Source: Baekduia soli (GTDB taxonomy: Bacteria; Actinomycetota; Thermoleophilia; Solirubrobacterales; Solirubrobacteraceae). From it: DNA of 64,000 nucleotides. Below, in pieces: positions 8,915-16,967 of the stretch; the stretch's first letter is position 1; each line of letters begins with the position of its first letter. Position numbers and translations under genes: made by a program. A model generated the notes under the pieces. It ran no database searches, was not told where the DNA came from, and was given only the letters and a program-made list of their open reading frames with translations. The stretch spans positions 3,658,001-3,722,000 of the forward strand of contig NZ_CP042430.1 in the NCBI RefSeq assembly GCF_007970665.1, read 5' to 3'.

Positions 8915-9481
8915 TCAGGCGGTGAGGTGCTCGCGGAGGCGCCTCATTCCCAGACGCATGCGACCCTTGACCGTCCCGAGGGGCAGCGTGAGCAACGTAG
9001 AGATCTCGGTGTGGCTCAGTTGGCCGAAGTAGGCCAGGGCGATGACCTCGCGCTGGGCGACCGGCAGATCGACCAGCAGGGTGCGCAGATGCTGGGCATC
9101 CGCGTCGGCCACGACGGTCCGTTCGACGTCGTCAGGCGACGGGACGACGTCGATGGCGTCGTCGAGCTGGTCGCGATGGCGGTCGTGGCGCGCGTTGCGG
9201 CGCAGGCTGTCAAGCGCACGGTGACGCACGATGCTCAAGACCCATGCCGGCACATCGGCCGTGTGCGCCTGATATTGGGCGCGCCCGCGCCAGATGGAGA
9301 CGAATCCGTCCTGCGTCGCGTCGCACGCGCGATCGGGATCGACGCAGATCGCGCGAGCCAACCGCAGTGCGCGTGGGGCCAGGCGGTCATAGAGCACGGC
9401 AAACGCCTCGGCGTCGTCGAGCTGGATGCGCTGCATCAGCTCGCGATCGGAGATCCGCGACAACCACTCGCGATCAGACAT
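8915..9481 (-). CDS. ECF-type RNA polymerase sigma factor
   Basis: 188 aa. Region 2 is seen at residues 14-90 (AFAVLYDRLAPRALRLARAI, AWVLSIVRHRALDSLRR) and region 4 at about 130-185 (LPVAQREVIALAYFGQLSHT, LPLGTVKGRMRLGMRRLREH). Size and domains are those of extracytoplasmic-function sigma factors, closest in style to the SigK/group 19 type. The ATG (9481) lies inside the end of the upstream DUF2294 gene (8-bp overlap), so the two are translationally coupled. No transmembrane anti-sigma factor is nearby, which is unusual; the DUF2294 partner may take part in control. It may drive the ferritin-like genes of the element, a guess from proximity. Confidence 0.9.
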   Translation of the reverse strand: MSDREWLSRISDRELMQRIQLDDAEAFAVLYDRLAPRALRLARAICVDPDRACDATQDGFVSIWRGRAQYQAHTADVPAWVLSIVRHRALDSLRRNARHDRHRDQLDDAIDVVPSPDDVERTVVADADAQHLRTLLVDLPVAQREVIALAYFGQLSHTEISTLLTLPLGTVKGRMRLGMRRLREHLTA

Positions 9482-9872
9482 CGACGAGGGCGGAGACCGC
9501 CGGCTCCGCTGGGTCGCGCGGCTCGAGAAAGAACAGCTCCGAGGCGATGCCGGGAGAGGTCTGGTTGGCGCTCATGAACGCCACCACCCGCCGCTGCGTC
9601 AAGCGTTCGATCGCCGCGGTGAACTCGTCCTCGGTCTCGGTCTGAAACGCAACCCGCTTGTCGATGACCGCGCCGTGAAGTCCCTCGGCGACCAGGCGCG
9701 TCTCCTCGCTGGTCAGGATGTCCTTCAGGATGCACACGACGACGTCTTCGTTGATGTACGTGATCGCCGACGTGCGGTCGTGGTCATAGACCCGTGCGTA
9801 CAGCGCGATCATCGCCGCCGAGATCGCTTCGGTCAGATCCGGGCCTTCAAGAGGAACGTCGGCGCCCTGCAT
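9474..9872 (-). CDS. DUF2294 family protein
   Basis: 132 aa from ATG 9872, AAAGG upstream. The core matches DUF2294 (older label: Na-translocating decarboxylase-related): RTSAITYINEDVVVCILKDI, LTSEETRLVAEG, FTAAIERLTQRRVVAFMSAN and GIASELFFLEP. The family is small, soluble and of unknown biochemistry, often near stress regulators. Here it is the first gene of a two-gene unit with the ECF sigma factor. Confidence 0.8.
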   Translation of the reverse strand: MQGADVPLEGPDLTEAISAAMIALYARVYDHDRTSAITYINEDVVVCILKDILTSEETRLVAEGLHGAVIDKRVAFQTETEDEFTAAIERLTQRRVVAFMSANQTSPGIASELFFLEPRDPAEPAVSALVDV

Positions 9873-10168
9873 GGCGCCTTTCTCCCGGCTCTATCGAAGG
9901 CGGACCGGTGGCCAGAGCAGAGGAGAGACCCACGACGCCGAAGGTTCGGCGTACCCAGCCCCGGCGCCTGACACGCCGCACAGAGTGCGACAGCACGCGC
10001 CCGGCCCTGTGCCGACCATTTACGGTCGAACATCTCCACGGGCGTCGCCAGTCGAACGATGTCCGACCCGCACCGGGCGAGCCAGGCGCCTTGAGGCCAA
10101 CGTCGCACGGGACGACAAGCCGCCCATCGCCCTATGGGCCATGCCCACAACGCTCTCTGGTCGCTGAC

Positions 10169-10456
10169 ATGACGCCCGGCGTCGCTCATCTCGCGGCGGC
10201 GATCGCCGCCGCGCTGGAGGACCCTGATTTCGCCGCAGTGGTCAGCCAGCAGCGCCGGTCGCCGAGCCGTCCGAGCTCGATGCTCTCCGAGCCGATGCTC
10301 GATGCCGCAACGGTCGCGGGGTTGCTGGGCATCCCCACCAAGACCGTCCACCAATATGCCCGTGAGGGTCGGCTGCCCTCCTACAAGGTCGGACGGCGCA
10401 CGATGTTCGTACGCCGTGAGGTCGAAGCGGCGGTCAGCGCGGGTCAGCTGCGCTAG
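10169..10456 (+). CDS. excisionase-type helix-turn-helix protein
   Basis: 95 aa from ATG 10169. The last 50 residues are a MerR/excisionase-like DNA-binding domain: MLDAATVAGLLGIPTKTVHQ, YAREGRLPSYKVGRRTMFVR. Such proteins steer tyrosine integrases toward excision. Its 3' end overlaps the 3' end of the integrase gene by 23 bp in convergent orientation, so transcription of one strand could interfere with the other. The N-terminal 45 residues are unremarkable; a later start is possible. Confidence 0.8.
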   Translation: MTPGVAHLAAAIAAALEDPDFAAVVSQQRRSPSRPSSMLSEPMLDAATVAGLLGIPTKTVHQYAREGRLPSYKVGRRTMFVRREVEAAVSAGQLR

Positions 10457-11855
10457 TCACCGGCGCCGCCGCGAGGTCTTCGGCGACGGGCCCGAGCTCG
10501 GTGGCAAAGACCTCGCCGAGTCGCCGCGCGGCGTCGTGCTGGGGCACGTAGTGCACGTAGCGCATCGTGGTCTTGATGTCGGCATGGCGCATCCAGCGCT
10601 GGACGTCTGACAGGGGGAAGGCCCGCACCGCCAGCGTGCCGAACGTGTGGCGCAGATCGTGAAAGCGGATCGGCGGGTGCTGCTGGCGAAGGTAGCCCAG
10701 CCCGGCCAGGGCGAGCGCTCGGTAGAACGCGTGGCGTGCCGACTCGATGTCGGCCATGCGCCCGTCGATGGCCGGAAACACGAAATCAAACTCGCCGGCG
10801 TACATCGGGTCGGCCGCAGGATCGTCGGGATCCAGCCGGCGGCGGGTCAGCGCCTCCAAGGTGCGCGCAGCCTGCGGAATGAGCGGCACCGATCCCACCC
10901 GACCGGACTTGGGCGGCTTGTCGCCAGCCGAAGCCGGCAGCGAGGCCGGGGCGTTGCGACGTACGTGTAGCACCGCCCCGGCCCAGTCGACGTCGCGCCA
11001 GCGCAGCGCACGCAGCTCGCCGAGGCGCAGCCCGGTGTAGGCCGCGATGCGAATGCACGCCGCCCAGTGCTGGGCGTTCCAGCGACGCTGCAGCGTCAGC
11101 GCGTAGGCGTGGCGGTGGGTGACGGTGGTGCGACACCGCGGGCCGGCCAGCATCGGCGTCCAGTCGGTAGCCGCCGCGCGGGCCACCGCCTCGACCTGGG
11201 CGGGCTGCAGGACATGAAACTCGCCGGTGCTCTTGGCCACCGCGACCCGCTCGGCGTCGGCCATCGGGTTGTGGGCGATGAGGCCGCGACGCTGCGCACG
11301 ACGCAGGATGCCGTTGAGCGCGATGAACAGCTGGCGGATCGAGTCGCGCGACAGCGGCCGGCCGGTGGCCGCGGTGCGCTCGCCGCGCACCAGCGCCCCG
11401 ATGTAGGCGTCGATGCGTTCGGTGGTGATCGCGCGCAGCGGCGTGCGATCACCGAAGGCGGGCACCAGATGCACGCCCACCAGGCTGCGGTAGCGGTTCA
11501 GCGTGGTGGTGGCGATCCCGCGCTCGACCTCGACATAGGACAGCCAAGCCGCGGCCGCCGCACCGAAGCTCGCGTCGGCGGCGCCCGGACGGCGAGCGAC
11601 CGGCACCGCGCGCTCGGACTCCAGCAGTACGCGCAGCGCCTCCTGGGCCTCCTTGGGGGTCAGCGAGCCTTCGGGCTTGGTGCCGTCGGCCGCTCGCCAC
11701 ACCGTGGCGCCCCTGGGGGTAGCGCGTCCGCTGTCTTTGACCCAGGCCGGCCCGAGCACCTTGCGCGTGGAGCTGCCGTCGGCGCGCCGGTACTTGGCCA
11801 CCCAGACGCGACCACGGCGGTAGGTCTCCACGCGCAGGTGGCCACTGACGTTCAC
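10434..11855 (-). CDS. tyrosine-type site-specific integrase of element 1
   Basis: 473 aa from GTG 11855, chosen for the GGAGG five bases upstream. Residues 1-75 are an arm-binding-like region (WVAKYRRADGSSTRKVLGPA, TPRGATVWRAADGT), then a core-binding SAM-like domain and the catalytic domain. The catalytic set is visible: Arg in YTGLRLGELRAL (about 275), His-x-x-Arg in FHDLRHTFGTL (about 398), His/Trp site in RWMRHADIKTTMRY, and Tyr about 431. It is homologous end to end with the integrase at 25849-27135, which explains why both elements use the same tRNA. It lies 250 bp from the att repeat at 12103. Confidence 0.93.
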   Translation of the reverse strand: MNVSGHLRVETYRRGRVWVAKYRRADGSSTRKVLGPAWVKDSGRATPRGATVWRAADGTKPEGSLTPKEAQEALRVLLESERAVPVARRPGAADASFGAAAAAWLSYVEVERGIATTTLNRYRSLVGVHLVPAFGDRTPLRAITTERIDAYIGALVRGERTAATGRPLSRDSIRQLFIALNGILRRAQRRGLIAHNPMADAERVAVAKSTGEFHVLQPAQVEAVARAAATDWTPMLAGPRCRTTVTHRHAYALTLQRRWNAQHWAACIRIAAYTGLRLGELRALRWRDVDWAGAVLHVRRNAPASLPASAGDKPPKSGRVGSVPLIPQAARTLEALTRRRLDPDDPAADPMYAGEFDFVFPAIDGRMADIESARHAFYRALALAGLGYLRQQHPPIRFHDLRHTFGTLAVRAFPLSDVQRWMRHADIKTTMRYVHYVPQHDAARRLGEVFATELGPVAEDLAAAPVTSAADPR

Positions 11856-12102
11856 CGCGGCCTCCAGGCCGACGGGCCCTCCGGGGCGTCGCACCGGGCT
11901 GCCGGCGGCGAGAGGGCGGCCACGAGAACGGGCTCGGGGGGCAGAACGGGACACGTCGGGATGACCACGTCCATGAGGGCGCTGGCCGGCGGCCATCTCC
12001 TCGCCCCTGTCCGGGCGGCTGGGGGACAGAGATCGGGGACAGAATTCGCGCTGTGACCGCCGATGGACCCCGAATATGGCTCTAGAAAGCCACAAACGAC
12101 AG

Positions 12103-12146
12103 TGGGCCGGGGAGGACTCGAACCCCCACCCGACGGATTATGAGTC
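12103..12146 (-). repeat. att-type repeat 2: tRNA(CAU) 3' half, junction of elements 1 and 2
   Basis: A 44-bp copy of the tRNA 3' half, identical to 27720-27763 except for two bases in the variable loop. It separates the two elements and would be the tRNA-proximal end of element 1 and the distal end of element 2. No 5' tRNA half adjoins it. Confidence 0.87.
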
Positions 12147-12283
12147 ACGGCCTGGGCCGTTGGTTGAGGCTCCCCGACGTGCGAAACGCACTGTTTCCGG
12201 GGCTCCTGAGCTTCGCGAGATCCGTCGATTTGGCGACAGGACGAAGAACAGGAGCCCCTAGAGAACAGGGCGAGGAACAGGAT

Positions 12284-12409
12284 TCAGTCGCCCGGCCGGA
12301 CCTCCCGCTTCCGCCCGTTGGGCAGCGACCGCCAGCCCGCGACGGCTCGTGCGACGCGCACCGTCGGGATGGCCGGCTCGATGCGACGGGTGTCCCGGGC
12401 CTGGCTCAT
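12284..12409 (-). CDS. hypothetical small basic protein, third gene of a coupled trio
   Basis: 41 aa from ATG 12409, whose first bases overlap the stop of the preceding gene as ATGA. Sequence is basic (IPTVRVARAVAGWRSLPNGR) with no recognised domain. Kept because of the two consecutive 4-bp overlaps in the unit. Confidence 0.45.
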   Translation of the reverse strand: MSQARDTRRIEPAIPTVRVARAVAGWRSLPNGRKREVRPGD

Positions 12410-12726
12410 GCCGCCACCTGCCCGGTCGACTCGGCGATGGCCGCCAGCACCTCGGGAGGCAGCGCCTCCCGCGAGGGAAGGCCGTGCTCGGCGAGATAGG
12501 TCAGCAGCCGGCGGACCGTCGCTGTCTTCAAGCGCTCCCCGCTGTAGACGGCGTCGACGTCGGCCAACGCTTCGCGCAGCTCTCGAATCTCGCGACGGAA
12601 CTTCCGAGCCGGCTGCTGGCCCAGTCCCGGGAGCTCGGCGTGTTCGAAGACGTGTTCGACGATGCCGAGCATGCGCCACGGCGCGGCGAGCTCCAGGTGC
12701 TCGAGGACCACGGGCGACGGGGTCAT
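12406..12726 (-). CDS. hypothetical protein, second gene of a coupled trio
   Basis: 106 aa from ATG 12726, overlapping the upstream stop as ATGA. It appears all-helical (FRREIRELREALADVDAVY, ATVRRLLTYLAEHGL, PPEVLAAIAEST). No family recognised. With its partners it forms the last leftward operon of element 2, next to the distal attachment repeat, a place where accessory or defence genes are often found. Confidence 0.6.
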   Translation of the reverse strand: MTPSPVVLEHLELAAPWRMLGIVEHVFEHAELPGLGQQPARKFRREIRELREALADVDAVYSGERLKTATVRRLLTYLAEHGLPSREALPPEVLAAIAESTGQVAA

Positions 12727-12974
12727 CGCCGCCACCCCTCAGGCGCCAACGCGTCGAGGATCGACGCGTCCTCGATGATCTGTCGCACCCAGTTGCCGGC
12801 GTCGGCGAGGTTCACGACGGCCTCGCCGTCGAAGTACTGCTCGAAGTGCTCACCGGCGATCTTCAGGTCCTCGGCGAGTCGCACGCAGACGGCGTATGAC
12901 GCGGTCTTGCGCTGGGCGTCCGTCAGGTTGACGGGGCCGGGATCGGGCGTGCCGATACCCTTGGTGATGCTCAT
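12723..12974 (-). CDS. hypothetical protein, first gene of a coupled trio
   Basis: 83 aa from ATG 12974 with AGGAGG six bases upstream, an unusually strong site. The sequence is acidic and helical (TASYAVCVRLAEDLKIAGEH, NWVRQIIEDASILDALAPEG). No family recognised. Its strong ribosome site and the coupled downstream genes suggest the three products are made together and may act together. Confidence 0.65.
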   Translation of the reverse strand: MSITKGIGTPDPGPVNLTDAQRKTASYAVCVRLAEDLKIAGEHFEQYFDGEAVVNLADAGNWVRQIIEDASILDALAPEGWRR

Positions 12975-13428
12975 CAGGTCCCTCCTGGTGGGCCATGGCC
13001 CCGGACGCTCCAACGTCGCGGGGCCGCTTTTGTATTGGGGTCGAACTACTACCACTCTCGGTGATCGGCTGCAACCACAAACCGTTTAGTGCTGCTGCGC
13101 GGAGATGCCACCACCGACGCGGCCTGTTGTACACCCTGTTTCCGGCGTAGGCGTATGTACCTGTGCCGGGGATAGGTTAAAAAGCCTTGTGGTTGAGAGG
13201 CTCAAGTGGCGTGTTGCTGACTGGGCAGGTAGCAACATTGGGGCTTGACAAGTTGCGGCCCCGGCCGTTCAGGTCCCGTTCAGAGGCAGCGGCCTAGGCT
13301 CGCGCCCGACGGACGCCCTCGGGACGGGGGCTAGGTGTTGACCACGGCCCTTGCATGGCGGCCCGTATGGGTTTGCGGGGGTCGTGGTCGCCCACCCCCG
13401 CTGCCACACCTGCTGTAACTTGGCGCGG
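12975..13428. other. AT-richer intergenic region upstream of the coupled trio
   Basis: About 450 bp, clearly more AT-rich than its surroundings, presumably the promoter region of the leftward trio. It contains TGTACACCCT at 13128-13137, which recurs inside the palindrome at 23775-23787 upstream of the phage-type operon, and a TTGACA at about 13244. No gene is supported. Confidence 0.4.
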
Positions 13429-13605
13429 GTGAAGCCGTCAGTGCTTGATGAGGCGACCGCCAAGATGCTCGAGCGAGCCGTCCGTCACGGCCTTGACCCA
13501 TGGCGTGTCGTCCACATCCTCGGACTCGATCCCGAGGCCGCCGGCGTGGTCATCGACGCGGCCAACGCAGAACACTCCGCCCCGGATTCCGTGACCCACG
13601 CATAG
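13429..13605 (+). CDS. hypothetical protein
   Basis: 58 aa from GTG 13429. The residues DEATAKMLERAVRHGLDPWR and VVHILGLDPEAAGVVIDAAN look like a compact helical protein. No clear ribosome site and no family; one of few rightward frames in the element. Confidence 0.3.
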   Translation: MKPSVLDEATAKMLERAVRHGLDPWRVVHILGLDPEAAGVVIDAANAEHSAPDSVTHA

Positions 13606-13751
13606 GCCGCAGCAGGTATGCGCCGCGTCGAGGCGAACCAGCTCCTGGGAGCCGACACGATCTTGTCGGCAACCTCTCTGTGAGTTGCACCTGCCGCCCA
13701 CGGCAGACCTGGCGACCGCCGGCCTCAATGAGGGGCCGGCGGACCGCCGTC

Positions 13752-13898
13752 TCACCCGTCGACGCCAGGCCAACCAATGATGGCGACCTCGGCGACGTAG
13801 GGCACGAGCTCGCCGCCGCATCGCGCACACCGAATGCCGGCCACGGTCTTAGCGATCCACTTCAGCCCGCAAGCCACGCACACGAAGCGACGATCCAT
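13752..13898 (-). CDS. small zinc-ribbon protein
   Basis: 48 aa from ATG 13898. Two knuckles, CVACGLKW and CARCGGEL (C-x2-C twice, 17 residues apart), make a zinc ribbon, followed by VPYVAEVAIIGWPGVDG. Zinc ribbons of this size bind nucleic acid or protein partners. One of several small zinc proteins in the element. Confidence 0.55.
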   Translation of the reverse strand: MDRRFVCVACGLKWIAKTVAGIRCARCGGELVPYVAEVAIIGWPGVDG

Positions 13899-13987
13899 GG
13901 GTCCAGGATCCCGCCCGACACATGACGGCATCATCCGTAGTCGTCCGTGCCAACGCTGCGGCATCCCTGCCCTTGCCGCCGTAACTT

Positions 13988-14185
13988 CTAGCGACGTTCG
14001 GCGACCGTCACTGCGTGCAGCGGACAAAGGTGGCCGGCAACCTCGCGCCCATGGAAACGGACAGACATCGCCCACCCGTCCGGCAGCGAGCCGCCCACAT
14101 GAGCCACGAAAAGCTCGCTCGAGCGATCACAACGCGGGTGGTCGCAGACCACGAACCCCGAATGTCCATCTTGGGACACAAACAT
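13988..14185 (-). CDS. small zinc-binding hypothetical protein
   Basis: 65 aa from ATG 14185. Cys/His pairs in VVCDHPRCDRSSELF and GHLCPLHAVTV (C-x4-C and C-x2-H) suggest a single zinc site around a 40-residue core (DGWAMSVRFHGREVAG). The pattern is like small phage and plasmid proteins of unknown function. No partner gene overlaps it. Confidence 0.5.
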   Translation of the reverse strand: MFVSQDGHSGFVVCDHPRCDRSSELFVAHVGGSLPDGWAMSVRFHGREVAGHLCPLHAVTVAERR

Positions 14186-15012
14186 CGTGCCCCAAGGTAT
14201 AGCGCCAGATCGCTCACTGCTGAGCGAGACCTCAGCAACGACGGCGCTCCCTCACGAGCGATACGTCAGATTTCGGACTATGGCGCAACGGCGCTCACAC
14301 AGCGGGCCGAATACACCGCCTGGGAGGGACAACCCGAAGAGACCAGCGTGTGCCCCGGCCTGAGGGGCCGGGGCACACCGGTTTCGGTACTCTCGCAGCA
14401 CGATGTGTGCCGGTTGCGCAATGGCAGCGATGGCAGGGGCCAGCGGAGTTCGGTCCTGGCTGCAGGCCCACCACATGACGTGGCTTACGCCCAGGCGGTT
14501 GCGAGGCGCGACCATCGCGCTGTTCGTGGCGGGAACCCTCGTCTCATCCGTCGGCCTAAGCGGCTCGACCAAAGCGCCGCATCGGCCGGCACCTCAGCAC
14601 GCGGCCTCGCTGCCGCGATAGCAAGACCTTGGCACAGGACGGGGCGCTGGCTCGAGCCGCGCCGGTGCGCCCCTGCGCACATCGCGTCTAAGGCCCCTCG
14701 CAGGCCCGCACAGACCACGAACGTACGTTCGAATAGCTACCCACACGCGAACCTCGAAATCCCCGCAAAAGGGCCGAAAACGCAGAGGGCAGACGGGGCG
14801 GTCCCCAGACAACACCGCGAGCCACCCCGCCACACGCCTTCACTCGCCAGCCCCACGGCGTTTCTACGCGGAGCCGGTACGCAACACTACCCCCAGTCAA
14901 CACCTACAACAACGCCTAGCGGCGGCCAAAATGCCAGGGACGGGCTGTGATTTTAAGGTGACCGGGGCCGATCGCGCGGCGACACTCCCCCGCCCCGTGC
15001 CCTGCCACAGAG
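14186..15012. other. 830-bp stretch without a supported gene
   Basis: Longest gene-poor stretch of element 2. It contains the perfect hairpin at 14348-14378. A short rightward frame at 14403-14621 has a Cys-x2-Cys start and one hydrophobic segment but no ribosome site, so it is not called. Codon bias is absent in the other frames. Confidence 0.4.
14348..14378. terminator. perfect 13-bp hairpin
   Basis: Stem 14348-14360 pairs perfectly with 14366-14378 around a 5-base loop (TGAGG). There is no T run on either side. It may end transcription from the leftward genes to its right, or be a structural or protein-binding element. Confidence 0.5.
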
Positions 15013-15297
15013 CTATCGGCTCGGGCCGGCGGAGGCGTTTGGATGCGCTGCCTCAAGAGATCGTGCGCGCTGCGACATCAGTACAGATCTCACCGTGGAG
15101 GCGTGCCATCGTTGACCGCCGGCCGAGGTCGGCACGCCCCACGCGTCGAGGCGTCCAGCAATGTCCCGAAGCGTCATGCCGTCGCGGCGCCAGCCCAGGA
15201 GCTGCTCGAGCTGCCAGTCCGGGACCGGCGTGGGCCGACCACGAGCGGATGAGCAATCCGCAGCAACGGCCTCTTGATCCCTTGCGGTTGTTGGCAT
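15013..15297 (-). CDS. small protein resembling a serine-recombinase 'Recombinase' domain
   Basis: 94 aa from ATG 15297 with AGGAG seven bases upstream. Residues 30-75 (LGWRRDGMTLRDIAGRLDAW, GVPTSAGGQRWHASTVRSVL) match the helix-turn-helix of the Recombinase domain in large serine recombinases, but the catalytic N-terminal resolvase domain is absent. It could be a fragment that survives as a DNA-binding protein, perhaps a regulator or recombination factor. The good ribosome site argues that it is expressed. Confidence 0.6.
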   Translation of the reverse strand: MPTTARDQEAVAADCSSARGRPTPVPDWQLEQLLGWRRDGMTLRDIAGRLDAWGVPTSAGGQRWHASTVRSVLMSQRARSLEAAHPNASAGPSR

Positions 15298-15453
15298 TGC
15301 GAGACTCCTGTTCTCTGGCCTGTTCCCCAGCACCCTTGTACACGTGACGGATTCGCGCTCACGAGGCGCCCTGGCGTTGTGTGAGAACGACATCACACAG
15401 TTACGCGGGCGCGCGGCGCCAAGCACAATCGGCGCATCAAGCGAACGACTGGT

Positions 15454-16149
15454 CTACTGGCGTAGGACCAGGCTGAACTCCGAGCAGACCTGCAGTAGCT
15501 CGGGGACGGCGTTGGTCAGGGGTGTCTGCACGGGTGTGGGGCGCAGCCGTGCGCGGCCCTCAAACAACACGACGCAGCCCAACGTGTCTAGAGCCGAGGC
15601 AAAGCGCAGTCCCGACGCGCCCTTGTCGTATAAGTCACGCGAGAAGTTCTGGGTGATCTCGCGGTCGCTCGACGTAATCTCAGACACGTCAAGCTGCAGC
15701 AGGTCGTGGGCGGCCAACAGCAACGCGTGGGCGCTAGCCAGCTGTTCCATTAGCCGGCGCTCCCGCAGGTCGACCAGGTGGCCCGAGCGGGCAACGCGCC
15801 CCGCCACTAGCACGTTGTTTTGGCGCCACACGCGCGTGACCTCGCCTGCCGGGGACAGGCGATGGCCAGCCGCGATGCCCTGGGCATGCTGCAACTCCGC
15901 GAACTCGGCTCGGGCCTTGAGGTTGGGTCGCAGCGGCGCCAGCACCTCGCGCAGGCAGGTCAGCCTATGGTCCGCCGCGTAGATGGTGCGGTATTGGTGC
16001 TGAGGGTCGTCGAACCGGCTATTCCACGAGCACACCGCGCGGGGCGGGTAGCCGAACGGCCCGTCAACGTGACCCACCCGCCAGACGAACTCCAGCCGCG
16101 TCGCCAACGGCCGGCTCGCGCTGATCGCCAGCGGCGGCGGATCGATCAC
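15454..16149 (-). CDS. RES domain toxin
   Basis: 231 aa starting at GTG 16149, which overlaps the antitoxin stop as GTGA. RES hallmarks are the Arg in VWRVGH, SRFDDPQHQYRTIYAADHRL with the conserved Arg and Tyr, CLREVLAPL with the Glu, and near the C-terminus ASGLRFASALDTLGCVVLFE containing the conserved Ser region. RES toxins degrade NAD+ (phosphorolysis or hydrolysis) and are held by an adjacent Xre/MbcA-type antitoxin, which is exactly the order here. It is somewhat longer than the usual 150-190 aa. Likely stabilises the element or acts in phage exclusion. Confidence 0.8.
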   Translation of the reverse strand: MIDPPPLAISASRPLATRLEFVWRVGHVDGPFGYPPRAVCSWNSRFDDPQHQYRTIYAADHRLTCLREVLAPLRPNLKARAEFAELQHAQGIAAGHRLSPAGEVTRVWRQNNVLVAGRVARSGHLVDLRERRLMEQLASAHALLLAAHDLLQLDVSEITSSDREITQNFSRDLYDKGASGLRFASALDTLGCVVLFEGRARLRPTPVQTPLTNAVPELLQVCSEFSLVLRQ

Positions 16150-16532
16150 TCAGACGAGCGAGCGAAGGCCTTGGCTGCCGGGACGACCTGGCGCAGGTCT
16201 TCGGCCGAACGGGCATGACGAACCACCCACGCCGGCGCCTCGTCGCCCATCGCCGGATGAGACCCGAATAGCCAGGACTCCGCGGTAGCCTCGTCGTAAG
16301 CACCGGCGATCATCCGTGCCGCGGTGTAGGCAGTACGGATGCGCAGCTCCTGGATCGAGTTGGGCTGGTCGGTGCCGGACATCCAGGCTGATAGCAGCAC
16401 GGTGTCGGTCAAGCCGCACAGGTACACGCACAACTGGTCGCCGAACTGGCGTACCAGGACGCCGACCAGCGTTTCGGGCGATCCGGCCCGAGCTTCGCTT
16501 TCGATGCTTTCGCTGAGCAGTTCAGGGGTCAT
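16146..16532 (-). CDS. Xre/MbcA/ParS-type antitoxin partner of the RES toxin
   Basis: 128 aa. The C-terminal half has the toxin-binding domain pattern of the family (DUF2384-like): helix, then TAESWLFGSHPAMGDEAPAW and a final helix ending AAKAFARSS. The middle (QELRIRTAYTAARMIAGAYD) is helical. The N-terminal DNA-binding region is weaker than in classical Xre proteins. Position directly before and overlapping the RES gene by 4 bp fixes the assignment. It is expected to autorepress the pair. Confidence 0.75.
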   Translation of the reverse strand: MTPELLSESIESEARAGSPETLVGVLVRQFGDQLCVYLCGLTDTVLLSAWMSGTDQPNSIQELRIRTAYTAARMIAGAYDEATAESWLFGSHPAMGDEAPAWVVRHARSAEDLRQVVPAAKAFARSSE

Positions 16533-16659
16533 GCTGTGTCCCGACAGCTTGATACATCTGTCTTAACGCTACTTCTGCCTTGACGCTACTTGCTTGATCG
16601 GCTGCCAGCAACGTGCCATGAGGCGACACCGACCACTGTCGTAGCCCGCCGAGGCCCCC

Positions 16660-16965
16660 TTATGCGCCGAGCACGTGCCGGGCATCGGCCTCCACATGGC
16701 CCAGCGTCTCCACGGCCAGGTGCGTAGCCACGTGCTCGAACGTGTTCTCGGGCTCCCCGAGGATGTCGAGAAGGAACGTGATGTCTAGGCCGCGACCGAA
16801 CAGACGCAGGGCTTCGTCGCGGGTGACGGGCTCCGGCGCCGTGTCGAGAAGGCGCAGTAGCTCGCGCGTGTGCGTGAGGAGCCGGAGGCAATCGCGGTGT
16901 CGTCTGGTCTCGCACTCCCAGGCTTGGTCGCCGTGGGTGTAGATGGCCTCGTCGAGGTCGAGCAC
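16660..16965 (-). CDS. hypothetical helical protein at the end of the phage-type operon
   Basis: 101 aa from GTG 16965, two bases after the stop of the 1077-aa gene, so almost surely translated from the same message. Sequence is acidic and helical (DCLRLLTHTRELLRLLDTAP, LGRGLDITFLLDILG shape). No family recognised. It is the last gene of the leftward eight-gene block. Confidence 0.6.
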   Translation of the reverse strand: MLDLDEAIYTHGDQAWECETRRHRDCLRLLTHTRELLRLLDTAPEPVTRDEALRLFGRGLDITFLLDILGEPENTFEHVATHLAVETLGHVEADARHVLGA

Positions 16966-16967
16966 GG

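Larger units (their letters stand above)
3615..12102. mobile_element. integrative element 1 (tRNA-targeted, tyrosine integrase)
   Basis: About 8.5 kb bounded by two copies of the tRNA 3' half (3615 and 12103), with a tyrosine integrase at the tRNA-proximal end and an excisionase facing it. Cargo: three ferritin-like proteins, a secreted beta-sandwich protein, a Replic_Relax-type protein, an ECF sigma factor and a DUF2294 protein. No relaxase, FtsK-like translocase, coupling protein or capsid gene is visible, so it would need a helper for transfer, or is a decayed element. Being the outer member of the tandem it is probably the older insertion. Confidence 0.75.

Noticed and set aside
14403-14621. 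Small rightward membrane-like frame
   Set aside because: One hydrophobic segment and a Cys pair but no ribosome site, no coupling and poor codon bias.
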